NCBI GenBank assembly: GCA_000827325.1
Contig: KN832886.1
Span: 883,479 to 947,478 of the forward strand
Length of the DNA stretch: 64,000 nucleotides
Source: Oidiodendron maius Zn
Lineage: Eukaryota > Ascomycota > Leotiomycetes > Myxotrichaceae
Direction of reading: 5' to 3'
Shown here: positions 36,769 through 48,080 of the stretch, piece by piece
How positions within the stretch are numbered: position 1 is the first letter of the stretch
Layout: every line of letters begins with the position of its first letter
Notes under the pieces: generated by a model
Database searches by the model: none
What the model saw: only the letters and a program-made list of their open reading frames with translations
Told to the model about the DNA's origin: nothing
Position numbers and translations under genes: made by a program

Positions 36769-38473
36769 GGTGGCAGAATTCTGAAGGAAAGCTAGAGGAA
36801 GAGCAGATCTTGTTGACGACTATACGACTTGAAGCCTCACGTACCCCTATTTATAAACCCAACGAACGATCTGTATTCTGCACACCGGATATATTATTAG
36901 CATGACTCCGGGATAAAAGATATATGGACATAGTATGCAAGGTAAACAAGGTCCACGAGCCGAAAACAACGACGATCGCCGTCACGATGCGCGCGAATCG
37001 CTATCGTAGCTTGTGCATTCCGGCTCATTTACCGTGAGGGGAAAACCTTGGCGGCCATTTAACCGCTGGTAGCTATGGTCAGACTTCGCAGAGATATTAG
37101 CTTTAAGCAGCAGGCAAGTACCCTGTATTCTCCGTCAGGTTGCAGCAGGTGTCGCTGAACTGCGTGGCCAGGAGTATTTACCTATGAGATGTGGAGAATA
37201 TTTAGTGAATAGGGAGGACCTCGTGCCTTTGTACAGGTATAATACAGCAGAGCGAGCTAACAGACTTCTAATAATCACGTGACTTCGTCTCTGGGACTAG
37301 CCTAGATGATTCTACCCCTTTCATTTTACTATAGTACCTTTACTTAGCCAGTTGGACATCTTCAAGATTATATAGATAAACCTATTATATAGTCCCTAAT
37401 CTATAAATTTAATTATATACTATGTCGAAGTACAGATAAAAGCACTCGGTGAATGCAACGCCAGAATGGGATGTACTCACAACTTGAACACAGACCTGGT
37501 TCATGGTCCTGGTACGATTCGATGGTTACATCAAGAACCAGGGACCAATAGTGTAAAATTATAATGCGACACTGGTAGGGGCTATGAGAACTGTAACTTG
37601 ATTGATACTACTGAGTATCGCACCGCCACGTATAAAAAGACGGTTTTATTCATCTCTAGAATACAGGAATGAGCCAACATTCTCTCCCCACAGGCAACCT
37701 TCAAAGGTTTTGGTATTGAACATTGTTTTGAACAAAATGTCAAATCGCTCCAGAGCTGCTGTAACAGCATCGTCGTTAGCAATTACACTCAGCCCTGGGA
37801 TCGGATAGGAGCTTTCCATGCCCGTTTGTTTTTCGGGTGAATGGTATTGAGTGATGGCAAGGTTAAAACTGTTGTCAATTTGTCTGAGACGATTATCTTG
37901 ATCTGCATTCAGTATATCAAGCGGTAAAGCATATAAAACCCGATGTCAATCATTTTCGGAGGGATTGAAGTAGCATTACGGAGCTACTTGAGAACATAGC
38001 GAGATTATACTACTGCACCAAAAATCTAAAACAAGAATCTCGGCTGCTAAAAACAACGGCTCTTCATATGTATATAATAACCGCAAAAAGGTCATTCGAG
38101 CGCGTATAATTATATAACAAGTAAAGCCATAAAATACGGAGAAATTAAGGTCTTTTAGCCTGGAGCGGTTAATGTAATCATACTGTATAAATGTAAATCG
38201 AGACGGGGAAGACACCCGGTATCCTCATATACGAGACATCCTATTTGTTTATAACAAACTTCTTAGCCTGTAGCCGCAAGAATAATCCATAGACTGATGC
38301 TACTTATTATCCGCCTGGATAGACCCCGAGGAAAACCTACCTCACGTTCATCAAATCAAGCACCATAGCAGCTGCGGCGTGGGATAATTATCATTCGTCG
38401 AAATTGTTTCGGCTCTCAGCGTAGTCCGTATTTATCCGAGCAACTTATATAACCGTCTTCTAATCTCATCCAA
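36769..38473. other. Intergenic region
   Basis: Promoter side of GH62 (TATTTATAAACCC about 90 bases before its start), then 1.6 kb of AT-richer DNA with no supported gene. Short ORFs at 37582-37782 and 37976-38215 carry nothing recognisable. Confidence 0.45.
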
Positions 38474-39506
38474 TTGGGACGAAATAGCAGTCCAAACTTG
38501 TACACAGCTCAGGCCAGTATAAAGTCATGCGTGACAAAATTTTTCTTCCAGGGGGTAACTGTGAGTTTCGTAGGTATCGTTAGTGGAAGTCCACATCTTC
38601 AGATGCGAATTTCCAACAGAGTAGGCAAAACGCCAGCTTTAAGATGGAACAGTTGGGTAAGTTCTCGATCTATTCGTACATGTTTAATTTGGAAAGAGCG
38701 GTAATCGCTAATTCTATGCAAATAAGAATGCATTCGGTTGTAACGGTGCTTCAGCATCATCAGCTATTACAGCGGCTAACTAGTTTGTTGATCTTGGCCT
38801 TAAGCAGCTTGGTTACAAGTATGTTAGTATCGATGATTGCTGGTCCCAGGAGTCATGTAATGGGTCTGGCTATCTAGTGCCTGATCCATCCAAGTGGCCG
38901 AACGGCATTCGGGCGGTTGTGGATAAGATTCATGGTATGTGTCTGAAATTTGGTTTATATAGCGATGCTGGTATCGAAACATGCGCTGGTCATCCCGGAT
39001 CACAGGGCTATGAGCAGCAGGATGCAGATTTGTTGGGAAGTTGGGGTGTGGACTATTGGAAGTACGACAACTGCTATACCCTATGTAATGGAGAGAATCC
39101 AGTTCCTCAGAGGTGCTGCATTCCACGAGACTCTCAGGCATGGTACACTACTCTCGGAAATGCCTTCAGATCTGTCAATTACCCAATATTGTATTCTCTA
39201 TACTCTTGGGGTCTCGACAATGTTTGGACTTGGGGTGGATCAGTAGGTAACTCATGGAGAATGCACTCTGATGTCTCTAACGCATGGTCGTCGATTGTTG
39301 GAATTGCCTCGGCCGCAGCGGGCATTTCACAATATGCCGGTCCTAGAGGGTTCAATGACTTGGACATGATAGTGCATATTACCCTGAATGTGTCTGAGTG
39401 GAGCTAATCCCTCCAGGAAATTAGCAACGGCAGTCTTACTGTAGAGGAAGAGCGAGCCTATTTTATCTAAGTAATATCAAAATCCCCTATTATTCTTAGC
39501 ACTTGT
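38474..39506 (+). pseudogene. GH27 alpha-galactosidase pseudogene, 3'-truncated
   Basis: Reads GVGKTPALRWNSW-type sequence near 38620-38655, where GWNSW has become RWNSW (GGA to AGA). A GTAAGT intron is followed by NAFGCNGASASSAITAAN-stop-FVDLG. YKYVSIDDCWSQ, KFGLYSDAGIETCAGHPGSQGYE, WGVDYWKYDNCY (catalytic Asp in KYDNC) and MHSDVSNAWSS follow, then FNDLDMI. A last intron (about 39372-39418) leads to NGSLTVEEERAYFI-stop-VISKSPIILST. The reading ends there, at a Copia fragment. Lesions: stop near 38782, stop near 39469, and loss of the C-terminal beta domain. The Gly-to-Arg change and the stop could both come from RIP-type changes. Known role of the family: alpha-galactoside hydrolysis. Confidence 0.85.
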
Positions 39507-39765
39507 AAGGGTGCCTATACAGAGGCTGGCGTAAAGGCAGGGAATCACAGGCGTAATACAGGCGATGATACTATGTGGGCTTTCAGGACGACCTGCGTCC
39601 TTAGCAGAAATCAATTCAAAGGACAGACTATTTCTTGCAGAACCCCTAGAGAGGGCCACTCTCTTTTTATCAGAGTCCCACTCCTAGAATTTAGGAGTTG
39701 TCGTAGCTAGTGCGTCGCACCAGCGTCTCAGCTGCGCTCTGTGACTCGCCCTAACCACGTGACGA
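39507..39765 (+). mobile_element. Copia fragment, little mutated
   Basis: Matches 845-1090 of the degraded Copia over about 245 bases, e.g. shared AAATCAATT, AGACTATTTCTT and TAGCTAGT. Nearly every difference is C or G here against T or A there, so this copy escaped RIP or is younger. It sits directly at the truncated end of the GH27 gene. Confidence 0.75.
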
Positions 39766-40074
39766 CCATTCGGCCCTAACACCTGATGTATATATGGATA
39801 TTGTAAGGACTTATATATTATACCTCCTATTAGATGTGTTTGAAAGCAGGCCCTACTAGACAGACAGTAAGTTTAAGGAGTATCTAGAGTCAAATTAGCT
39901 CCATAGCTATACTGTGTAGAAGTAGGGCTATTATACTTAGCAGTCCCTTAAGTCTCTTATATTAAATCATATTATAGACTTTCTTTAGTATGACTTAAAG
40001 GTGGAAGTATCGGTCTAGGTGCTTGTAGCTACTAAACGGTACCTATCGTGCAGCAATTACAGCTAAGAGTTCCT
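39766..40074. other. Sequence before ankyrin reading
   Basis: AT-rich with frequent stops. It may be the degraded 5' part of the ankyrin gene; no motif can be named. Confidence 0.35.
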
Positions 40075-42179
40075 GAGAAGTATGGCTGGATCTTATTTGG
40101 CAGCCTTCTTTGGACTTGAGGGGCCTATGGAAGACTTTATAAGGCGTGGGACTAACTTGAATCTAAAAGATTCTTACTATAGAACGCTACTATTATAGGC
40201 AGCAAAGAATAGGCATGATGCTGTTATTGCCTATCTTGCGGCCTAAGGTGTTGATATTAACACAAAGGATAAATTATATGAGACTCTAGTATCCCTTGCT
40301 GTGGGCTATGGACACAAGGCGGTAGTCCAGCTTCTCCTTAACCAACAGGGTATCAACCTAGAGCCAAAAGATATTATGGGAAGAACGCTGTTGTCAAGAG
40401 CTGCGATGTTCGGGCATGCAGCTGTAATTGAGATTCTTCTTGCATGAGATGACATTAAGTTGGATTCTGAAGATAACGAAGGCAGGACACCGCTGTTTTT
40501 AGCTGCAATGTTTGGCCATGGAGATGTCGTTAAGCTCTTGCTTGACACTGGAAATACCACGAGCAGAGACCGGACCAAGCAAATATCTACTAGAGCAAGG
40601 CGCTAGCTCCATGATAATCGATATTCATCGGAAAAGTCTACTCCACCATACCATTTTCGGACCGGACCGTAACCTTGAAACTATCAAAATGCTCCTAGCA
40701 CTCAGTGCACTAAAATATTTAGTAGACGATGACAACATGGCACCGCTATATTATACATCTGTGTACAGTGGACCGGATATCGCAAAGCTGATAATTCAAA
40801 ATGAGGTGCCTGTGGATATAGCGATACAGAGGAGAACACGGCAGCAAAATGAGCACGAGGGTGGGAAGATATTGAAACCTGTCGATTGTCGAGAGACGCT
40901 AGGCACTATTTCTGGAGGGCTAACACCTCTGCACTATATAGCATTGGTTGGAAATGGCCGAATAGTGCAGTTCTGCCTTGACCATGGGGCAAATCCAAAT
41001 GCCAAGTCCCAGTATGGTGAAACACCTCTACACCTTACACTTCGCAGGACCGTCCTGGCGCATCAAAATTTCCTCGATCATGGAGTAACGGATGCGCAGC
41101 CCCAGGATGGTGAAAATCTGTCACACCTTATACCGGGGCCTACGCATCGAGATAGTTGGGAAGATGACCATAACCGGCTTGAATATGTGCTGACTCTTAC
41201 TGATCCCGAAGGAGATGATGCTGGCGAAATTTTTGAGAACATTACAAAGGAGCGAATCTGCCTACTAGATGCGCTTCTTCGCCACCCCCGAATTGATGTC
41301 AATATACAAGACATTAAAGGAGTATAAGTACTACATTATCTCAAGTATAGGTATGAAAAGTGTGATATTCTTATCTCTAAGCTAATCAAAAGAGGCCCTA
41401 ACCTCTCTCTTAAAAATTCGGAGGAGTGAGCCCTATTGCATTTTGCCTGTCGTAGCAACTACTATTCGTCTGTGGAAGTGCTTCTGAGTCATGGTGCAGA
41501 CATATCACACACTGATAGTGATGGCTTGAACTCTCTTCACTGCGCTATATACAGTACCAACGTAGAGACAATTTCCTGCATCCTTGAAGCAGCTGACACA
41601 AGTTGCTCCGATATAACTGCCTCAGTGGACAGTAACAGTAGAAATGCTCTACATCACTTGCTAGTCAATTTACCCAACATCTAGGGAGTCCGGCTGCTCG
41701 TTTGCAAAGGAGTTGACGTTAATGGCCAAGATATCGATGGAAATACGCCACTGGCTGCATATCTCAGTAACCCATGTGTAGTTTACAAGCAAATTTATCG
41801 GCTACTGCTCTCGAGCGGATCAGATGTTTTGGCCATAAATCATGAGGGGCTGGCTCTTCCGCACATATTCTCCAGCTGGCTAGATCCTAATATGGAGGAT
41901 TTGAAGGCTATAATAGACTTCAGCATCGACCTAGCTGCAAGAGATAGAGACGGAAGGACTCTTTTGCATCACAGTGCCCTCAACGGTTCTATTACAGAGC
42001 CGAATTTGTCATATCTTCTCGATAATACTAGCTTTTGCTGTGAAGACCGAGATTCTTTAGGGAGGACGCCAAGAGAGTATGCTGTAGAGGCAGGGAAAAA
42101 GCGCCACAAGTTTTCCTATGAGCGCAAGAGGTGGTCAAGGAGTTTGGGAATACTCAGGGGGCACGAAGAATCCACGTAG
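40075..42179 (+). pseudogene. Ankyrin-repeat protein pseudogene
   Basis: At least ten ankyrin repeats can be read, including GRTLLSRAAMFGHAAVIEILL, GRTPLFLAAMFGHGDVVKLLL, LTPLHYIALVGNGRIVQF, YGETPLHLTL, LLHFACRSNYYSSVEVLLSHGAD, LNSLHCAIYSTN, GNTPLAAYL and GRTLLHHSAL. Stops interrupt it at about 40196, 40241, 40446, 41325, 41430 and 41683, and the frame changes near 40550. Long open stretches (40512-41327, 41829-42179) suggest recent decay. Ankyrin proteins bind partners; no catalytic domain is left to show a function. The 5' end is unclear. Confidence 0.82.
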
Positions 42180-43361
42180 AAGTGGATTATTATCTAATTT
42201 TATGACCTTTTAACTCACTGATTGCAGTGTGTAGCAATTAATACTGCGGGGCATTGATTATTTGTATGGGAATCCATCCCAAGTGTAAAGCTAGCTAGTA
42301 CGAGTCTGGCGCTAAATGGCATAGAGTTCAGCATGGATCCTGGAATTGGTTAGACTCTTCCACTGGAAGACGATCAAATTTGTCACCCGCTTTTCCTGTC
42401 GACGACTTCGAAAGCTAAACATTTATAATTAAAGCAGTAGCATTGACTTGAACGTTTTGACTGTAAACTGAAGTTCCAAGGTGGCAGCGCATCACATAGG
42501 TCTAGTTGCAATGGAGAATAAACAAGTTCAAGTTACTTGTTCCACTCTGTCTCTAAATCGGAACCCAAGATCCTATCACGCTATACCGCCTCCGAAAAGC
42601 CTTCAAGTAGGCAGTCCATATGCATCTTCAGTCCAACGTGCTCCACCGGCGTAAAACTTCTAGCAGAGCCCACAAACATATTTGGGCCGTCATGAATCTT
42701 AAAGGCATTAGTTGAAGCGATATAGTCTCCCCGAATTGTAGGTTAAGTACTTATAAGTATAATACTATAATAGACGGAAGTGTCGAAATCCGATCGACGC
42801 CAGATCATACCTAGCCGCAGCAAGAATGCGAAGAAAGAACTTTTCGGCACAAAAGAGGAAAGGATGTTGGGATCTAGCTAAGTGCTGTTGGGATTTAGCT
42901 GCGTCCTAGATACAATCCAGGTGATCCTACTGTCAGAGGTTGTTTGTGTAATTGATACCCAATCCGGTGGGTTGGAGCCCAACCCTAGAAGCATATAAAC
43001 CCCTAAGCCAGAGGGTTGTATCCTGAATTAATTGAAGTATATACACGCCCTTTACAGCTGTATTTACGTGCCCTTTTTACGGTTCATTGTTCTGCCTGTA
43101 TAATCCGTATCTTTGCCTATAAGCATGAAACCTTAGAGTCCGGATGGTATGCTTATAGCGAAGTTTAACTGTATAATACGGAACTATATCAATGTTTCAG
43201 GTAGTAGACACGGAAATCTCTAGCAACTAAACTTGCCTTCGCAACTCCATCTATGCTGGTTGGAGACCGTACAATCATGAGAGCAGAACCGATCTTGAAA
43301 CGAGTGTCTAATGAGACTCTAATTCTGTAGGGTCAATATCAGGACCTAATAAGGGAGGCGT
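42180..43361. other. Intergenic with one possible coding scrap
   Basis: On the minus strand at about 42585-42745, an open stretch reads DYIASTNAFKIHDGPNMFVG then LKMHMDCLLEGFSEAV before a stop. It looks protein-like, but I cannot assign a family and no upstream exon was found. The stretch 42870-43160 has an LTR-like look (GCATATAAACCCC, GTATCC) but no partner copy in the window. Confidence 0.3.
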
Positions 43362-45094
43362 TTACAGATACAATGCCTGAATCTCCCTGTTGTACACCTG
43401 GTACGTCAAACTTCTCACAATGCTACCTTTTCCAGCCCTCGGGAACGACATCGGAGCCACAATGAGGATCATATTCCTTTCCACGCGCGCATGTTCTGGT
43501 AAAGTCGCATTTGCATCGACCACATATCGCCACACCTTTTCAATCAAGTCCTCGGACGGCACATCTTTACTTTTCGGTTCTACCAACAGTCCACATTTTG
43601 GCTTATCCGATCCAAAAACCAAACAACCCGACAGCAAAGGATGGCCCGACACCATCACCTCCAGATCCACGGGATTGACCTTCAGGCCCGTTCTCAAAAT
43701 CAAGATGTCGTCGAGTCGGCCTTGGAAATTGTACAGCACATCTCCATCCAATTCTAACCTGGTCACCAGATCGCGCGATCGCCATTGTTGCAGCTCAGGG
43801 AAGATGTCAAAAACGACCTGAAATGCTCGGCCAGGGTCAGAGTCTGCCTTGCGGTTCTGGACAATCTCGTATAGTTGCCTTCCGTCAGCAGTTGAGGCGC
43901 CTGGCAGCAGTTCGGCAGTCGGCCCGAGGGTGGGGTGGAATAATAGGTGCATCCAGTTCTGAGAAGGTGGGATAAGATAGGGATGAAGATGAGTTTCGGT
44001 TGAAGCCATTATTTGCCACAGGTGCGCAGATGTGTGGGAGGTAATGAAATCTCCAGTCGCCTGGGCGATGGGGCCTATGTATATGCTTAGCATGGAGATA
44101 TCTAGTCATTTTCTGAGATTGACCTGCCTCCAAGCCAGCAAACGTGAAATAACTCCTTCATATAGGGCAACAGTTCGCTGCCGTAATCTATGAAGACGGT
44201 ATCGCAGAGTGAGGGAACCAAGACAATGCCGTGGATGTCATGCAGGGCTTTGATAATATCGCCGATGATTTTGCCACTGCCTGTCAACATTGGGGGTCCA
44301 ATCACAGCAATAGAACCACGAAAAAAGACAGCGACGCTGAAGGAAATACCAGAAAGATGGAAGAAGGGTGTACCGATGAATGTCAACTTGCTCTTGCCTA
44401 GCAGTGTCGTGTCAGCTGATATACGGCCCCTAACAGGTTCCACGAGGTGATCCCGATCGGGGCGGTTGAGGTGGATGTGATTATAATATATCGGCTTTGG
44501 GGCTCCAGTCGAACCGGAGGTATGGACTATCATTGCCGTGTCGCGTTTGGCTTCTTCCCAAGTTTTTGTGTATGAATAGTGATCCGTAACTTGGTGAACC
44601 ATAAACTCAAGGTCTGGGATCTCAAAGGTCCCCAATCCATCGGGCGTGGCATCTGCAATTTTCTGGGCGTGTGCTGCGAGAGGACCAGCATAGAACAACT
44701 TCGAGCACTTGGTAGCATTTAGCAGAGACACGGTGTTGCTCACAGCATTGCGGGTGCTTGGAATAAGAATTGGATGGCCCGTCTTCATGGCCGCAAGCTC
44801 CATCACCCAATATCGGAAATCTTGGATTCCAATAAAGCAAATGGGTTCATTTACTTCGTTATTGGATCCGAGTTTCGCATCTATCCAGTGCGCTGTGAAG
44901 CTGATTGCATTGGAGAGCTGGGAATAGGATAGTGTGGAGAAGCCCGCGGATATATCCTCTGATTTGGCCATCATGCCAACCACATCGTCAGGATGAGTTC
45001 TCGCTTTCTCATCTATTAGTTGTGGAAGCAGCCTTTCGCCATACTTCATGCCGTCCTTGGCAGAGCCAGTTGAGGTTACGGGTACCAAGTCCAT
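43362..45094 (-). CDS. NRPS-like adenylation-domain protein, A domain only
   Basis: Exons 44128-45094 and 43362-44074 give 559 residues, starting MDLVPVTSTGSAKDGMKYG. Adenylation motifs: A3 MIVHTSGSTGAPKP, FFHLSGIS, the A5/A6 region around WLGGPIAQATGDF restored by splicing, A8 YNFQGRLDDILILRTGLKVNP, and A10 PRAGKGSIVR with the catalytic Lys. The intron (44075-44127) must be read as GC..AG (GGAG/GCAGGT) to keep frame. The chain ends about 15 residues after A10, so the carrier-protein, reductase or thioesterase domains of fungal NRPS-like enzymes are missing. Either a free-standing acid-activating enzyme or a truncated relic. Known reaction of the domain: ATP-dependent adenylation of an aryl or keto acid. 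Confidence 0.82.
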
Positions 45095-46089
45095 CGTAGT
45101 TGTAAGCAAGTTTGATAATACAAATGCGAAGAATAAAGCAGAACAACGTCTCAACGTGAATGCTGCCCCTACATATAACTGCAGATTACTCAGCATAGTA
45201 TTATATGTGGGGGCTTAGGCCAGGGTTACCTTGTGTATCTAGTGAGCTCATAAGTATCCTCCTTGTTGCTCGCTCCCGCTCTCATGAAATGTACAGTACA
45301 TACTCATAAAATTAGCACTGTTCAAAAATAGTCCGTAAAGCTTATCGAAATGGAATAAGCAAGGCTGACTCACTGCATTATTAGTTTTTCTGTCGTAGAG
45401 GCGTCTGACCATTTTCCCAAAACGAGCCGGCGCCACGAACTCAGGCCCTGAGTGCACTAATTCCTATTGGGACATCGGTCCTGCAACGTGCGGAAGCGCT
45501 GACGAGAACATGATAGATATCAACATTTGTAAGAAGACATCATATTAACTGGTAAGGCGCGCTCCGCACGCCGACACCCTGAAACAGCGGGTGGCTGAGC
45601 AACCGGGGGAGGGCGGCAAAATAACCAGGGAGGAAAGACCAACTTGACCGTGGCCCCAAGAGCTCCCACCTAGCCGACGTCGTCTAGGTGGGCTACAGCA
45701 CTTTTCCATGAAAATCAAGAGGCCACCACAATAGTATCTTCTAACTCAGCCAACACAGCTATAATAGACTTTCTGTCTAGCATAGCTGTGATCTTCCATG
45801 TGTCAATATTTTTACCCATTTCCGATATTCCTTCTCGGGTTTTTGACGCTTAGCCCCAGTGTTGGCAGTAGTATTTGACTGCTGCAATATATGACTATGA
45901 TATTGCAATATTAACAGGGATAACAAAGAGTTTTCAGTAATCTCTCGTGCTCTGGAAACTGAAGCCTTTAATGTAAATACTCCTGCGTCAGGACGAAATT
46001 GACCCTTCCGGCACATCATCGCCACCCCCAGAATCTGTTGATTTTAGTGCTCGGATTGGTTGGCCATCAAGTTCTTATTATTTTAGAAT
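45095..46089. other. Intergenic region
   Basis: No recognised gene. An ORF reading 34 codons further upstream of the adenylation gene (to 45196) is probably 5' leader. Minus-strand ORFs 45248-45457 and 45777-46025 are unsupported. Confidence 0.4.
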
Positions 46090-46546
46090 ACAAGAGGGGA
46101 TCGCTGGCTATATGCACAGTCTCGATCAGGGGCTTGAAATACTGACAAATTCAACAGAATCCAGTGCTCTTTCCAGCCACGACACTCCGGACTTCAAACC
46201 TTTCGACCCACTCACATCATCTTCTACAAAACGATATGGGCGAAAGCCAACAGAAAAGCGTTGGACGCGGACATCCTTTGTATGGAAGCATATGCTAGAT
46301 CCGATTGATACAATATATCAACGGGAAGGCTCTGATGCTATATACTGGCGTTGCAAGTATTGCCCAAAGGAGTACAGAGAGTCTGGTAGTACGGCGTTTA
46401 TTGCAGTCTATCTATAAACTGTACATTCAGCAGCTGAGTATCTCTAGTGCGATGGCAAGAGGCCTTGAAACGCAATACAAACGACGTTATCTTAACTTGG
46501 CTCAATCAACTATAATCAATCCTGCTGACTTGGTATATACTAGGTA
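46090..46546 (+). mobile_element. hAT transposase N-terminal fragment (BED finger)
   Basis: Reads TSFVWKHMLDPIDTIY, then IYWRCKYCPKEYRESGSTAF, the BED-type zinc finger of fungal hAT transposases. After a frameshift near 46395 it continues MARGLETQYKRRYLNLA. The catalytic RNase H-like domain and C-terminal dimerisation region are absent. No terminal repeats identified. Confidence 0.7.
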
Positions 46547-46724
46547 GAAGTGTTGTCTAGCTAACACTTGATATTGATTAAGTAGTGACTTACTGCCTAT
46601 ATATATATATATAAGAGCTGTCAGTTAAGTTAAATAGAAACTAGTTCAATTGTAACAAATCTATTAACTCTTAAGCAGCTCTTTATTCAATAGATATTAT
46701 ATTATTTAGTCTCTTTTCTTGAGC

Positions 46725-46975
46725 AGAGGTTCAGGTTAATGTGCACAGGTTGTAGTCAGGAATCAAGGTGAAACTCAGTGTTATATTAAGTGATGCAGAG
46801 ACAACTAAAGTAAGAAGAGATTTAGGAGAACTAGAGCCTTTTATGCTTAATACTATACACTTAATTGAGTCACCAAATAGGCTCCCACCTAGTCACCTTA
46901 TAGGCACCGGTAGGCAGCCGAATAGGCAGATGTGTAGTATGTATAAATGTGCCCGAAGCCCTAGGACCTAGTCAA
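46725..46975 (-). repeat. Solo LTR of the Copia family
   Basis: Minus strand begins TATTGACTAGGTCCTAGGGC and carries the same CTGCCTA.CGGTGCCTATA and GAGTCACCAAATAGGCTCC blocks as 2570-2830. No internal sequence is adjacent. Preceded by a (TA)n run at about 46601-46612. Confidence 0.82.
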
Positions 46976-47115
46976 TAATATCTATTAGTATTATAGATCT
47001 ATCTAAAGCTATAATAGAATAGAATAGATATAATAGATTAGTAGATAAGTCTATTATATTAATAGTTATTAATTATTAAAAAGTAAAGTTATTTATAATT
47101 ACTTTCTTATATATA

Positions 47116-47536
47116 ACGTGCATGTATAGCGAGCCAACCAGACAAGTGAGTCGACCACTCGATTTTACCGCAAAAATCGCAAAATCGTACCCTTGCATTT
47201 TTGACCACTACACTTTACTGTCACTTAGAAATTTAATAGGATGTATTATATATATAGTCAATTAAGTTTTTAAATTTTCAAGATACTACAACCAGTGGTT
47301 GAGATCTAGAGTTTTGGGGGCCAAATTCAGCCAGCAGCCTTAGATCTCAACAACCACCAGTCGCAGTAGCTTAAAATTTTGAAATATTACTTCTCTATAT
47401 ATATAATATCTACCATTAAATTTCCAAGTAATAATAATATACAATGGTTGAAAATGCAAGGGCACGATTTTGCGATTTTTTCGGTAAAATCGAGTGGTCG
47501 ACTCACTTGTCTGGTCGGCTCGCTATACATGCACGT
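47116..47536. mobile_element. 421-bp foldback MITE with TA target duplication
   Basis: Arms start ACGTGCATGTATAGCGAGCC at 47116, and the reverse complement ends at 47536. The first about 95 bases pair almost perfectly. Pairing resumes in the interior (TTTTCAAGATACTACAACCAGTGG against its partner near 47350-47390), so the whole element can fold into one long hairpin with its loop near 47330. TA flanks both ends (47114-47115 and 47537-47538), as for Tc1/mariner-type elements. No ORF, so non-autonomous. AT-rich DNA lies on both sides. Confidence 0.85.
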
Positions 47537-48080
47537 TAGCTTTTATTTATCTTTTTAAACTATACTATTATTTACTTTTAAAGTTTAATATCTATTATAT
47601 AAGCTATCTTAAAGTTATCTTATTCTTTTACTATTAAAATAAAGAAAGAGTTTAAATCTTAAATATACACAGATTGCTCTACTCTGAGCAAATATTTTGC
47701 GACTAGGAAGCTAGGAAATTTTTAACATCGGAACTATCTAGCCAGAAACAGTAAATGGCCCCCTTCAATTGGGACGATAATATTCCTCTCACGTTCTGAA
47801 ATCACTGTTATAACTGATAGCTAGCGCTCGAAAATTCCACCTGTCTATCTTGATCCCAAGCTTTTCCCACCTCCTCCAGCACCATTGCCGTGGCCTTTTC
47901 CGCAGCTTGGTGATGCTAAAAGTCGTTATTTCGTTCACGGATGTTCAGTGAGGAGCGGAATGCGGCAGTGCCGAGAGGTCGAGGACGGTGGTGTATTCCT
48001 GGATTTCGAGAGCGCCAAACAATACCTTCTGTCAACTTCAGATCCTGAATCGTACACTAAAATTGTAACGAATGGTATTA
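47537..48080. other. Downstream of regulator, AT-rich to GC transition
   Basis: AT-rich up to about 47660, then mixed. A plus-strand 84-codon ORF (47885-48139) overlaps the regulator's 3' end and has no recognised content. Confidence 0.4.

Noticed and set aside
40306-40578. 90-codon minus-strand ORF
   Set aside because: Antisense of ankyrin repeats, which often leave open reverse frames.
42870-43160. LTR-like stretch with a TATA-like GCATATAAACCCC
   Set aside because: No second copy, TG..CA ends or target duplication found in the window.
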